64,000 nt of DNA from Pseudobdellovibrio sp. (GCA_023701385.1 JAMPXC010000001.1:62001-126000); one strand, 5' to 3'; counted from the stretch's first letter, positions 17,427-26,198 are shown. Program-made: numbers and translations. The notes: generated by a model not told the origin, from the letters alone.

Positions 17427-18376
17427 TTTTTCCCGGCGATATTTATCATCATAAAATTCAGCCAAGCCTGACTCCGGTGTGGGTGATGATTGCGGTTAAT
17501 GTTTTTGTCTACTTGTTTACCTTAGTGGGCTTTTCTGACCCAGGCAAAAATTATCGTCCTGAAGTTTATCAAGAAAAAGTGGCGAAGCTTTCAGAGATGT
17601 ATCGTCAAACGTTAGACCCGGTGGAATTAGAAACTTTTGACCCGAGCAATGTGCAGGCGATGATTCGTGATTCACGGTTTTGGGTGCGTGCCCAGAATTT
17701 TCCGTTTAAAGGTGATCAAGTAAAAATCGAAGATACAAAATTATTTTTATCTGAGCTTCGTTCTGAGTATTTAAAATCTCCGCAGTACACTTTTGGTTTA
17801 TCGCCTTCACCAACGTCATTATGGGCGTGGTTAACTTATCAGTTCTTACACACAGGATTTTTTCATTTAGCGATGAATTTATTCTTCTTGTATTTAGTTT
17901 TAACAGTTTTACAAAAACATATTCCGCACACGTGGGTTTACTCAGTCTATGTGTTAAGTGGCCTAGGTGGGGGAGTTGCGTACTTGTACATGAACCAATT
18001 TAATGAAATTGCAGTTCTTGGCGCGAGCGGGGCGATTTGTGGTTTAATGGCTTTCTTAGCTGTTGTGGCTAACACCAGAAACATTGAGTGGAGTTACTTT
18101 TTATCTCCGCTCAGTGGTTATTACGGGGTTATTTATTTGCCAGCATTTTTACTTTTTCCGGTTTACTTAGTTTCTGATTTTACAACGGTCTTGTATTATA
18201 ACACAGGTATACAAGCTTCTGTAGCGCATTCGGCCCACATCGGTGGAACGATCGCTGGTTTTTCTTTAGGCTTGTATTATCTGTACGATCAAAGAGTGAA
18301 GAAAAATATCTTAAAAGAATGGGGACACGTTTTGTCCCCAGAAGATTATTCAGATTTACGCGATAGAGTCGGTTAG
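17423..18376 (+). CDS. Rhomboid-family intramembrane serine protease
   Basis: A 317-residue rhomboid. The catalytic dyad is present: Ser about 202 in LGASGAICGLMAF and His about 272 in VAHSAHIGGTIAGF. The L1 loop motif (TYQFLHTGFFHLAMNLFFL) is also conserved. An N-terminal helix (residues 17-35) and a roughly 90-residue cytosolic or periplasmic insert precede the six-helix core, and a short tail follows. It cleaves single-pass membrane substrates within the bilayer. It is translationally coupled to the RDD gene. No substrate can be named from the sequence. Confidence 0.92.
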   Translation: MIFPGDIYHHKIQPSLTPVWVMIAVNVFVYLFTLVGFSDPGKNYRPEVYQEKVAKLSEMYRQTLDPVELETFDPSNVQAMIRDSRFWVRAQNFPFKGDQVKIEDTKLFLSELRSEYLKSPQYTFGLSPSPTSLWAWLTYQFLHTGFFHLAMNLFFLYLVLTVLQKHIPHTWVYSVYVLSGLGGGVAYLYMNQFNEIAVLGASGAICGLMAFLAVVANTRNIEWSYFLSPLSGYYGVIYLPAFLLFPVYLVSDFTTVLYYNTGIQASVAHSAHIGGTIAGFSLGLYYLYDQRVKKNILKEWGHVLSPEDYSDLRDRVG

Positions 18377-18383
18377 TAAGTTT

Positions 18384-19025
18384 TTATTTTCTGTATAAAA
18401 ACATTCCATCGGTGTATTCATGACGTGAAGCAGGCGATGTGCCATCGTGGTCGGGTTCGGAAAAGCCGAACATGAGATCACCTGGTGTTAAGCCTTCATT
18501 AACTAAAGACGAATTAAGCACGTAGAAAAAGATACTGTAAATTGTTTGCCCATTTGTAGGCATCGTTTCTGTGAAGCAATTGGCGCCTAATATTGATTTT
18601 GTTACACCACTCGTCCAGCTATTAAAGCCACAGTAAGAATATGAATTCATAAGTGCGGCGCCACTTGGAGATGAAGGGGTAATATTCATAGTTGTATAGG
18701 TAACATCTAAATCACCTTGTTGAGCGACGACCATATTTGAAATATTGCTTACTGCATATGTTCCAGTTTCTACCTGTGTAAAAGCTGGGGAAGAACAGTT
18801 CCCAAGTTGATACGCTTCAAATGTTCGCGTGAACGTGCCACTTGCCGTAAGGCTTGTTGTTGAAGTTCTGCCAAACATATTATCATCATAGCAGGCTGCA
18901 TTCCACGTGCCTTCAAGTGAGGTCAGTGGGGCTACGCTACTCAATGAGTCTGCTTCTTTTTTTGCACAACTGGTAAGAAGTGATGTAGATACTAGGACGC
19001 AAATAAAAATATATTTATAGTTCAT
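18384..19025 (-). CDS. Hypothetical lipoprotein
   Basis: A 213-residue lipoprotein with a signal and lipobox, Leu-Leu-Thr-Ser-Cys at residue 20. The mature part is rich in Thr, Ser and aromatic residues and starts with SLEGTWNAACYDD, a layout common in small lipocalin-like domains. Five Cys besides the lipid Cys suggest disulphides. The family is unknown. A partial palindrome half-site (TGTCTCA at 19066-19072) lies 40 bp upstream. Confidence 0.75.
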   Translation of the reverse strand: MNYKYIFICVLVSTSLLTSCAKKEADSLSSVAPLTSLEGTWNAACYDDNMFGRTSTTSLTASGTFTRTFEAYQLGNCSSPAFTQVETGTYAVSNISNMVVAQQGDLDVTYTTMNITPSSPSGAALMNSYSYCGFNSWTSGVTKSILGANCFTETMPTNGQTIYSIFFYVLNSSLVNEGLTPGDLMFGFSEPDHDGTSPASRHEYTDGMFLYRK

Positions 19026-19065
19026 AAGTTATTGATCGGTTAACCCGACCAATAACTTAATGACT

Positions 19066-19080
19066 TGTCTCAATTTAATT
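19066..19080. promoter_or_regulatory. Degenerate TCTCA-N3 operator-like half-site
   Basis: TGTCTCA-ATT-TAATT: the left arm equals that of the palindromes at 1333 and 27979, while the right arm matches only in TAA. It is upstream of the lipoprotein gene at 18384-19025. Confidence 0.3.
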
Positions 19081-19115
19081 AAATAATAAAATATTTATTT
19101 AAAAAATATTGAAAA

Positions 19116-22070
19116 CTATTGATTTTCTTCAGGAGCGAAACCGCGTCTCATTGTGTTTTCTGTCACAACGATTGGCTCAGTGAATTGTTTTAAATAATCA
19201 GGGCCACCGGTTTTTGAACCGATACCTGACATTTTGTATCCACCGAACGGGTGACGATCAACCATAGCACCTGTGATACCGCGGTTGATGTACATGTTAC
19301 CCACTTCAAGATCATGCTTAACACGTTCAATGTTAGCAGGGCTTCTTGAAAAAATTCCGCCAGTTAACGCGTACTCTGTAGAGTTTGCGATTTCTAAAGC
19401 GTGGGTTAAATCTTTCGCGCGGATCATCGCCACGATTGGGCCGAAGAATTCGTTTTGAGCCACGTCGTCAGAACCTTTTACATCACCAAAGATTGTGATG
19501 GGAACGAAGAAGCCACCTTGCGGAGATTCACCTTTGAATAACACTTTATATTTGCTAGAGGCTTGGGCGATTGAATTATTTAAACGCGTGTAAGCTTCTT
19601 CATCAACAACTGGTCCAAAATAGCCTTTTGGATTTTCAGCTGAAGAAATTTCGATAGATTTAGCACCTTCAACTAAACGTTGAGTGAATTTATCATAAAC
19701 TTCATCTAATACGATCACGCGAGAAGCTGCAGAACATTTTTGACCTGCAAAACCAAACGCTGAGTACAATACGCCATCTACAGCTTCATCTAAATCCGCA
19801 TCGCTATCGATGATAACGGCGTTTTTACCGCCCATTTCGATAATGCAACGTTTTACGTGTTGTTGGCCTGGTTGAACAACGGCCGCGTTTTTAGCGATTA
19901 ATAGACCTACAACTTTAGATCCTGTGAAAGCGATCGTTGTTGTATAAGCATGCTTCACGATGTAATCGCCCACGATCTCACCAAAACCTGGTAAGAACTG
20001 TAACGCGCCATCTGGAAGACCCGCTTGTTTAAATAAATCATAAAGACCTTGAGCTACTAGCGAAGATTGCTCTGCAGGTTTCATAACAACTGTATTACCA
20101 GTTACTAAGGCCGCAGCCACTTGTCCGGCAAGGATCGCTAAAGGGAAGTTCCACGGAGAAATAACCGCTACAACACCGCGAGGTTTGTAGATGTATTGGC
20201 TCACTTCGCCTGGAGCGTGACCAACGCGTAATGGACGCGCTAATTCGCGTTGGTGACGGGCGTAGTAACGTAAGAAGTCGATCGCCTCAGCTACGTCAGC
20301 ATCGGCTTCAGCCCAAGGTTTACCTACTTCAACGATTTGGTGAGCCATAAGTTTATATTTATTTTTCACCATTAAATCAGCGACGTCGTCTAAGTATTTA
20401 GCGCGACGGAAGCTATCAACATTTTTCCAAGTTTTAAAACCTTCTTGGGCTTTTTGCATCGCTTGTTCTGCTGTTTCAACAGAAGCCATTGTGACATCAG
20501 CTACAACTTGCGAGTTGTTAGAAGGGTTTACACGTTTGAATGATTCGCCTTGAGATACTTTTTTACCACCGATGATCGGTTCAATTTTAACTGGTAACTG
20601 AGATTTTAAAGCAGCAATGGCTTTTAAAGTTTCAGTACGAACTTCCTCAACAGCGAAATCTAAGTAAGGTTCATTGTAGAAATCAGTTGGTTTAGTTTCT
20701 GGAGTAGGGTTTGTCGGTGTTAGACCTACGGCTGGATCTTTTAATAATTCAGCTGTTGTTTTACCTTCAGCAAATTTTCCACGTAACCAAGATTCATTCG
20801 ACGTGTTTTCTAATAAACGGCGAACTAAGTAAGCCATACCAGGAATTAATTCTCCCACAGGAGCGTATTCACGTACACGGTAACCCATGTCTGATAAAGC
20901 TTTTTTAATCGGCTCGGCCATTCCGTATAACATTTGAATTTCGTAAGCGTTTTTAGGTAAGCCAAGTTGTTCAGCTTTAACTAAGGCTGCAGAAATTGTA
21001 CGAACGTTATGAGATGCGAGCGCCACGCGAATGAATTTATAATTTTCAAGTAAGTAGCCTGCGCACATTTCATAGTTCGCATCGGATTCAGCTTTGTTTA
21101 AGTAAACCGGGATTGACCAGTTTTTTTGTTTGGCTTCGATAGTTTCAGAATCCCAGTAAGCGCCTTTGACTAAACGGATTGTGAACGGAGTTCCACGTTT
21201 TCTGGCGAATTCAGTTAAATCTTTTACGTCAGCATAAGAATCACGTAAGTAAGCTTGCACTACGCAACCGAAGAAGCGGTAGCTTGCAAATTCAGGCTCA
21301 GAGATTAACTCTTTGAAAACTTCTACAGTTAAATGTTTTACTCCGTAGTGTTCCATATCTAAGTTTACAAATACGCCTAGATCCATACCTTTTTTAAAGA
21401 TTGGACGAAGACGATCTTTCAACATGGTTTTAGATTCATCCCAGGCTTTGTCGTTGATCTGAGAATAAACCGCCGTCATTTTTACTGATACGTTGATTTT
21501 TGGAATTGAACCATCAGCATCGCGGTCTAAAAGAGGAATCTCTTCCCATTTAGCAGCATCTTTAGCAAGCCATTCGATTAATTCGATATAACGCTTTTGA
21601 TATTCTAAAGCTTCTTTTTCAGAAAGAGTGGCTTCACCTAAAATATCAACTGTGAAAGTTAAATTATTTTTACGAGCTTTTTTCAAGACAGTTAAAGCTT
21701 CATCTGGTGTTTCACCAGTGATGAACATTTTTGCCATTGAAGTTACGTTCTTTTTAATCGCGCCGGCCATTAAACCCGGAGCTAAAGAACCTAAGCCTAA
21801 GCCCACGTTGAACACAGAAGGAAGTTCAGCTTTGCCACCTTCAGAGAAATATTCTTTTAAGTGAGTGGCAACACCATCTGAAGTTGTTAATGAAGGAAGT
21901 ACGTCCACGAAACGAAACATGTTTGTTTTGAATTTTTCATTCTTCATCGACCAGTCCATGACTGAACCGTACCAGAAGTCTTTTGAAAATAATGAACCTT
22001 TAGATTGAGATTCCATACGTTTAAGAATCTCTTCACCCTTGTTTTGGATTTTTAACTGATTGTCTTGCAT
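19116..22070 (-). CDS. putA: Bifunctional proline dehydrogenase / P5C dehydrogenase
   Basis: A 984-residue PutA that oxidises proline to glutamate. The N-terminal half is the FAD-dependent proline dehydrogenase barrel, with RLVKGAYWDSE and the flavin and substrate motif REYAPVGE...GMAYLVRRLLEN. Residues about 480-975 are the NAD-dependent aldehyde dehydrogenase, with SPWNFPLAILAGQ, the general base Glu in EMGGKN and the catalytic Cys in FAGQKCSAASR. There is no N-terminal DNA-binding domain, so it is not a self-repressing PutA. It is the third gene of a SixA-FAH-putA run with 15 bp before it. Amino acids are a plausible carbon source for a predator. Confidence 0.96.
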   Translation of the reverse strand: MQDNQLKIQNKGEEILKRMESQSKGSLFSKDFWYGSVMDWSMKNEKFKTNMFRFVDVLPSLTTSDGVATHLKEYFSEGGKAELPSVFNVGLGLGSLAPGLMAGAIKKNVTSMAKMFITGETPDEALTVLKKARKNNLTFTVDILGEATLSEKEALEYQKRYIELIEWLAKDAAKWEEIPLLDRDADGSIPKINVSVKMTAVYSQINDKAWDESKTMLKDRLRPIFKKGMDLGVFVNLDMEHYGVKHLTVEVFKELISEPEFASYRFFGCVVQAYLRDSYADVKDLTEFARKRGTPFTIRLVKGAYWDSETIEAKQKNWSIPVYLNKAESDANYEMCAGYLLENYKFIRVALASHNVRTISAALVKAEQLGLPKNAYEIQMLYGMAEPIKKALSDMGYRVREYAPVGELIPGMAYLVRRLLENTSNESWLRGKFAEGKTTAELLKDPAVGLTPTNPTPETKPTDFYNEPYLDFAVEEVRTETLKAIAALKSQLPVKIEPIIGGKKVSQGESFKRVNPSNNSQVVADVTMASVETAEQAMQKAQEGFKTWKNVDSFRRAKYLDDVADLMVKNKYKLMAHQIVEVGKPWAEADADVAEAIDFLRYYARHQRELARPLRVGHAPGEVSQYIYKPRGVVAVISPWNFPLAILAGQVAAALVTGNTVVMKPAEQSSLVAQGLYDLFKQAGLPDGALQFLPGFGEIVGDYIVKHAYTTTIAFTGSKVVGLLIAKNAAVVQPGQQHVKRCIIEMGGKNAVIIDSDADLDEAVDGVLYSAFGFAGQKCSAASRVIVLDEVYDKFTQRLVEGAKSIEISSAENPKGYFGPVVDEEAYTRLNNSIAQASSKYKVLFKGESPQGGFFVPITIFGDVKGSDDVAQNEFFGPIVAMIRAKDLTHALEIANSTEYALTGGIFSRSPANIERVKHDLEVGNMYINRGITGAMVDRHPFGGYKMSGIGSKTGGPDYLKQFTEPIVVTENTMRRGFAPEENQ

Positions 22071-22085
22071 GCGTAAATTTTTACG

Positions 22086-22727
22086 CTAGTTCACGTCCCA
22101 TTGGCAAACTAAAAGCGGCTGGTTATTAGAGCGTGTTTTGTCTCTCAAAATAGCCTCTAATTTATCACCAGATTTCAGTTGTCCGACACCTGACGGAGTG
22201 CCCGTTAAAAGAACATCGTGCGGCGCTACGGGGAAATGCGTTTTAACATATTTTAAAAGCGTTTCGGGACTAAAGATCATGTCAGAGGCATTGCCTAATT
22301 GTTTAGTTTCGTTATTAATTTTTAGCTCGAGCTGCAATGATTCAAGATTAAGCACACTGTTCAATTCTAGCCATGGGCCTAGCGGGCAGGAATCAGTAAA
22401 TGATTTAGCTAATGTCCACGGAAGGCCATTTTTTTTAGCATCGGATTGGGCATCGCGTGCTGTCAAATCAAGCGCTAAAGTGAAGTGTGAAAATTCTAAA
22501 TTTTCATTCAGCCAGAATGCGATTTCTAGTTCGTGGTGAATTTCTTTCGACCAAGCAGGTAAGTGAATCACGCTGCCTGAAGAAACTGTGGTTCCCGATT
22601 TTAAAAAGATCACGGGATTTGCCGGAACTTCGGCTTTCATTTCTTTGGCGTGATCAGCGTAATTGCGGCCAGCGGCCCACACGTTACGAATTAAATTTGA
22701 ATGAAAAGTATTTTTCTCGTTAGCCAT
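22086..22727 (-). CDS. Fumarylacetoacetate hydrolase-family protein
   Basis: A 213-residue FAH-fold protein. It carries NVWAAGRNYADHAKEM, VIFLKSGT, the metal-ligand Glu in HHELEIAFWL, a later Asp in ALDLTARDAQ, and LLTGTPSGVGQLKSGD, typical of the FAHD1/acylpyruvate hydrolase or oxaloacetate decarboxylase branch. I start it at 22727; the frame extends to 22817, but that part lies inside the upstream SixA-like gene. The 8-bp overlap with that gene implies coupling. Putative role: hydrolysis or decarboxylation of a 2-keto acid next to proline catabolism. Confidence 0.88.
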   Translation of the reverse strand: MANEKNTFHSNLIRNVWAAGRNYADHAKEMKAEVPANPVIFLKSGTTVSSGSVIHLPAWSKEIHHELEIAFWLNENLEFSHFTLALDLTARDAQSDAKKNGLPWTLAKSFTDSCPLGPWLELNSVLNLESLQLELKINNETKQLGNASDMIFSPETLLKYVKTHFPVAPHDVLLTGTPSGVGQLKSGDKLEAILRDKTRSNNQPLLVCQWDVN

Positions 22728-23229
22728 TGGCAGCTCCGCGTGATTTGAACATCCATAGACCATCTTCACCAATTTGAAATTGAATGAATTGTGCAGGTGA
22801 CCATCCGGCAAATTCAAATGAAGTTAAATTTTTATCACTGTCGATGACAGTCATCGCTTCTTCGACCCAGTCATAGTGAGTGCAAGCGTAAACGACTTGG
22901 TTTTTATTTTCTGGTTGTGAAGCTTGGTAAGTGTAAAGGTTTACTAGTTTTTGAACCCGGGCGCGAAACTGTTGGGCTGATTCATTCATCTCGCGTAAGT
23001 TTAATTCATTTTTGATTTCGTGTTTGGGTTTAAAATTTTCGATTAAATCACTCAGTGTTTCTTTGGTTCTGATTTTATCTGAATATAAACAAACAGTAGG
23101 CGCTGGAAGCGCGTTGTCTTGCACCATTTTTAAAAGCTGACGAGCTTGTTCATGGCCTTTTGCGCTTAAGTTAGGGTTTTCAGGTGGATCCATCGACTTA
23201 TGGCCGTGCCGTAATAAAATGAAAATCAT
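22720..23229 (-). CDS. SixA-like histidine phosphatase
   Basis: A 169-residue member of the histidine phosphatase (phosphoglycerate mutase-like) superfamily. The phosphate pocket has LLRHGHKSMDPPENPNLSAKGHEQA with the catalytic His8 in RHG, and the second His is in YACTHYDWVEEAM. SixA enzymes remove phosphate from phospho-His, but many relatives have other substrates. It begins an operon with the FAH-family gene and putA. Confidence 0.85.
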   Translation of the reverse strand: MIFILLRHGHKSMDPPENPNLSAKGHEQARQLLKMVQDNALPAPTVCLYSDKIRTKETLSDLIENFKPKHEIKNELNLREMNESAQQFRARVQKLVNLYTYQASQPENKNQVVYACTHYDWVEEAMTVIDSDKNLTSFEFAGWSPAQFIQFQIGEDGLWMFKSRGAANG

Positions 23230-23286
23230 GTGTTAATCCTGCTATTAACTTGAGAACAAGTCACGAATTTGCTAAGTTAAACCGTT

Positions 23287-24180
23287 ATGTCAAAAATTCA
23301 CCGCTACTGCTCAAATGATTTTACTGTTCGTATCGCCGCTATTGACGCAACACAAGTTGTGCAAGAGATGCAGATGCTTCAAAACACGCTACCCATTGCA
23401 ACAGTGGGTGTGGGTAAAGCCATGACGGGTGCGCTTTTAATGGCGGCCCAGCTTAAAGAAAAGCAGCAGGTAGGTTTATTATTTCGCGGTAATGGTTCGA
23501 TCAAATCAATTTACGCTGAGGCTGACTTTGAAGGAAACGTGCGTGCATTTACGCCGCATCCTCAGTATGAACCACAAAATTATGATAAAGGTTTATCCGT
23601 GGCTGAAGCGTTAGGTACGGGAACATTAAGTGTGGCTCGTCACCAACCATTCCAAAAACAACCATTTCACGGAACGGTAAGCTTAGTGACGGGCGAGATT
23701 GCTGAAGATCTTGCGCATTACCTACATCAATCACATCAAATTCGTTCGGTGGTGGCCTTAGGTATTTATCTTGATGAGTACGGCAAATGTAAAAAAGCGG
23801 GCGGAGTCATTATTGAAGTTATGCCTGGTGTAGATGAAAAAATTGTCAGCGCGATCGAAGCTAACGCTCAGATTATGCAGCCCAGTGTTTCTAAAATTCT
23901 GATGGAAGGTGGTAAACCTTTTGATCTGGTTGAACCGTTTATGCTTGGAGTTCCATTTACTGAATTAGATCATCCGTATGAAGCTAAATATTTCTGCCCA
24001 TGCAATAAAGACCGCGTAAAAGGCGCTCTTGAAATTTTAGGTATGGCTGAACTTCAAGACATTATTGATAAAAACCAAGAGCAAGAAGTGGTTTGTCAGA
24101 TGTGTGGTAAACCTTACTTAATCACTGTTGAAGAAGTGGTTGAGCTTAAAGAATTACTTTATAAAAATTCAATGCACTAA
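23287..24180 (+). CDS. hslO: Redox-regulated chaperone Hsp33
   Basis: A 297-residue Hsp33. The N-terminal dimerisation domain includes VGVGKAMTGALLMAAQLK and GNGSIKSIYAEADFEGNVR. The C-terminal zinc switch has the four Cys as CPC near residue 238 and CQMC near residue 270. Oxidation releases zinc and activates its holdase function. It has no Shine-Dalgarno sequence. A promoter TTGAGA (23250) - 17 - TAAGTT (23273) ends 8 nt before the ATG, giving almost no leader. It converges with the SodC-like genes. Confidence 0.95.
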   Translation: MSKIHRYCSNDFTVRIAAIDATQVVQEMQMLQNTLPIATVGVGKAMTGALLMAAQLKEKQQVGLLFRGNGSIKSIYAEADFEGNVRAFTPHPQYEPQNYDKGLSVAEALGTGTLSVARHQPFQKQPFHGTVSLVTGEIAEDLAHYLHQSHQIRSVVALGIYLDEYGKCKKAGGVIIEVMPGVDEKIVSAIEANAQIMQPSVSKILMEGGKPFDLVEPFMLGVPFTELDHPYEAKYFCPCNKDRVKGALEILGMAELQDIIDKNQEQEVVCQMCGKPYLITVEEVVELKELLYKNSMH

Positions 24181-24181
24181 C

Positions 24182-24655
24182 TTAAGGGTGAATGCCGCAG
24201 GCTAGAGCTTGGCCAGTGTCGCTTGTTTTAAAATTTTTGATTTCAAAGAGAACAAAAATTTTCTTTTTCGCAGAAAAGTTAAAAACTTTTGTGTTTTCCC
24301 AAGTATGTTTGTCATTAAATGTTGTTATGTATGAATCCGCAGTTGTCACGGCTGTCGTAGCTAAAAATATCGTAGGAGCTCCTGTTGCAGGCGAGATACT
24401 TTTGTCGGTTTTATTAAACATATCGGGTTTTATTTGCGAATAATAATTTGAGCAATCGCCAGTTTCATAAAGAACGATACCGTATTCTTTTTGCAAATCA
24501 AGATTATGAATATCGAACTGTAGAGAGTGTGGCGTTCCGATATTTATAACGAGCTTACCGTAGACATTTGAGTTTGCCAGAGAATCAAGTTTTACAACAG
24601 ATTCCTGGGCCTGAACAAAAGATATATTAAAAAATAAAATCATTAACAGACGCAT
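24182..24655 (-). CDS. Degenerate Cu/Zn superoxide dismutase-like protein, copy 2
   Basis: A 157-residue exported protein. I start it at 24655, which gives a signal ending in FVQA-Q; the frame extends further but overlaps the gene before it. It shares with its upstream neighbour a GDC motif (ETGDC, like the HEKGDC of SodC) and a C-terminal ALACGIHP, like the VACGVIG end of SodC. The copper-binding His residues before GDC are replaced (YGIVLYETGDC), so dismutase activity is not expected. It is a tandem paralogue of 24670-25131. Its role may be structural or in metal or ligand binding; this is inference. Confidence 0.65.
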   Translation of the reverse strand: MRLLMILFFNISFVQAQESVVKLDSLANSNVYGKLVINIGTPHSLQFDIHNLDLQKEYGIVLYETGDCSNYYSQIKPDMFNKTDKSISPATGAPTIFLATTAVTTADSYITTFNDKHTWENTKVFNFSAKKKIFVLFEIKNFKTSDTGQALACGIHP

Positions 24656-24669
24656 TTTTTTCTCGTTGA

Positions 24670-25131
24670 TTACGGAAATACGCCACAAGCTACAGCTAGA
24701 CCTGTATCACTTTTTTCATCTTTTACAGCAGCAAGAACGTAAATTTTTCCGCGCGGTTCGAAAGCAAAGTAGCTTTCTTCAGGAGCTGTTGCTGAACCGG
24801 TTAATTTTAAATCTTTTGAAGCGGCGTGAAAAACCAAGAACTGGTTTCCTTTGGAATTAAAAGAGTTCTTTTTATCTTGGTTTTTCGTATCGTTCACGGT
24901 GACGGCCACGGGTTTAGAAAATTTTTTGCAGTCGCCTTCTTTAAAAACTAAGACGGCATAGGGCTGGTCTTTATCTTCAACATTAAATTGATATTGAATT
25001 TTTGCACTTTTGTCTTCGGTCATGGTGATTTCGCCAGTCGTTTTAGAATTGAAAACTGATTTTAAAGAAATCACATCAGCTTGAACTGTGTGTGTGAAGA
25101 TAAAAGATAAAGATAAAATCGAAAATCGCAT
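24670..25131 (-). CDS. Degenerate Cu/Zn superoxide dismutase-like protein, copy 1
   Basis: A 153-residue exported protein with a signal cut after VQA (residue 18). SodC-like features are YAVLVFKEGDC, where SodC has GFHVHE-GDC, and the closing TGLAVACGVFP; the two Cys would form the SodC disulphide. No metal-ligand histidines are present at the expected places. It is first of the tandem pair. Its ribosome site GGGGGAATC lies inside a long leader hairpin, and a palindrome related to TCTCA-N3-TGAGA lies 63 bp upstream, so expression is probably regulated at two levels. Confidence 0.68.
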   Translation of the reverse strand: MRFSILSLSFIFTHTVQADVISLKSVFNSKTTGEITMTEDKSAKIQYQFNVEDKDQPYAVLVFKEGDCKKFSKPVAVTVNDTKNQDKKNSFNSKGNQFLVFHAASKDLKLTGSATAPEESYFAFEPRGKIYVLAAVKDEKSDTGLAVACGVFP

Positions 25132-25134
25132 GAT

Positions 25135-25191
25135 TCCCCCGAAACTTTTATTTTATATAAATAGATAAAAGTTTTCGAATGATTCGGGGGA
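25135..25191 (-). promoter_or_regulatory. Leader hairpin covering the ribosome site of the SodC-like gene
   Basis: In the mRNA, TCCCCCGAA upstream pairs with TTCGGGGGA at the start codon, and inside it AACTTTTAT pairs with ATAAAAGTT around an AT-rich loop, with a one-sided bulge of about 9 nt. The paired GGGGG is the only ribosome-binding sequence. This could be an RNA thermometer or a protein- or sRNA-opened switch. Confidence 0.5.
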
Positions 25192-25193
25192 TA

Positions 25194-25206
25194 TCTCAAA
25201 TTAAGA
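25194..25206. promoter_or_regulatory. Operator variant TCTCA-AAT-TAAGA
   Basis: One-mismatch version of the TCTCA-N3-TGAGA palindrome, identical to 27981-27993, located 63 bp upstream of the first SodC-like gene and just after the stop of the lipoprotein at 25209. Confidence 0.45.
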
Positions 25207-25208
25207 CA

Positions 25209-25763
25209 TTATTGTTTTACAGAAGCTTGCTTACCGCGAAGCTCAGCTTTGCAGATCGCTACTTTTTGTTCGTATTCATCTTGGCGCGAATTTAAAAGTG
25301 TTTTATAACCGCGAAATTTTTGAATGCGGTCTACTAAAAATTCTTCTGTCACAGCGACAAGTTTATTTTGTTCGTCGATACCGATTTTGAAATCGTCTTC
25401 TTTATCAGTGATGCGCTCTAAAGGCTCTGTCCACATTAATTTGCCATCACCACCGTAGCGTGGGTCAGTTAATTGAACTTTGCATTCGCGAAGTACGCCG
25501 TATAAGCCTAATGATCCAAATTTACGGTTACCGTAAACACGGTCTTCTAATTCATAGACTTCGTATTGAACTTTTCTCAACTCTTCGTTTAAAGAAACTT
25601 TCTTTTGAAAAACAGCGTTGCCATCTTTCACGCCGATTGAGCTTTCTTGATTCATTTCATTTTTATGATCAAGTTTAGTGTCGATATCGTTCACTTTGTT
25701 AGGGTTCGTCTTACAAGATGATAAAGCGGCTGCTGCTAATAGAGCTAATAATAGTGTCCTCAC
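25209..25763 (-). CDS. Hypothetical lipoprotein
   Basis: A 184-residue lipoprotein. I start it at GTG 25763: AGGAG lies 7 nt upstream, and the protein then opens with VRTLLLALLAAAALSSC, a lipoprotein signal with the lipobox Leu-Ser-Ser-Cys. The mature part is helical and charged, with coiled-coil tendency near residues 55-75 (EELRKVQYEVYELEDRV) and 125-165. The family is not recognised. It diverges from the matrixin-like gene across a 495-bp region with two palindromic operators. Confidence 0.75.
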   Translation of the reverse strand: MRTLLLALLAAAALSSCKTNPNKVNDIDTKLDHKNEMNQESSIGVKDGNAVFQKKVSLNEELRKVQYEVYELEDRVYGNRKFGSLGLYGVLRECKVQLTDPRYGGDGKLMWTEPLERITDKEDDFKIGIDEQNKLVAVTEEFLVDRIQKFRGYKTLLNSRQDEYEQKVAICKAELRGKQASVKQ

Positions 25764-26007
25764 GAAATTCTCCTTTTCATGTGCTTTTAGTTTAGAGAGT
25801 TGCATAAAGAAAGACCATCATACTCGGCGTTAATCTGTTGTATTAAAAATACTTATGGAAAAACGCGGAGCTGGTGGCTCGGAGTTTTTTTCCGAATCCA
25901 GCGAAGGATAATTTGTGATGGGTTGGGTTCGCTCACTTTGGGCTCCACGACTGTGGATGGGAGCGGGCTTGTTGTACTCTCCTATATAGCAACAGCCTTG
26001 CCAACTT

Positions 26008-26020
26008 TCTCATAATGAGA
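26008..26020. promoter_or_regulatory. Operator candidate TCTCA-TAA-TGAGA
   Basis: Exact copy of the recurrent palindrome in the divergent region between two lipoprotein genes. It is followed by TTTTTT, but the stem is too weak for a terminator. Confidence 0.5.
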
Positions 26021-26185
26021 TTTTTTAGTGTATTCAATCACTTAGAATGCTGGTGCCATGTTGGAACTTTGTGATACTAGATAGTCGTTCGAAATTTTAG
26101 AAAAGTGGGAGCAAAAAGATTCCTGCCGCGAATGCACCTTTTAGAGCACCCCCTGTTATCGTTTTTTGTCAAAAGACGGTTATGA

Positions 26186-26198
26186 TCTCAAGGTGAGA
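26186..26198. promoter_or_regulatory. Operator candidate TCTCA-AGG-TGAGA
   Basis: Exact copy of the recurrent palindrome, 60 bp upstream of the matrixin-like gene. Confidence 0.55.

Noticed and set aside
25800-26015. 71-residue open frame in the divergent lipoprotein gap
   Set aside because: No ribosome site, odd composition, and it overlaps the operators; no sign of coding selection.
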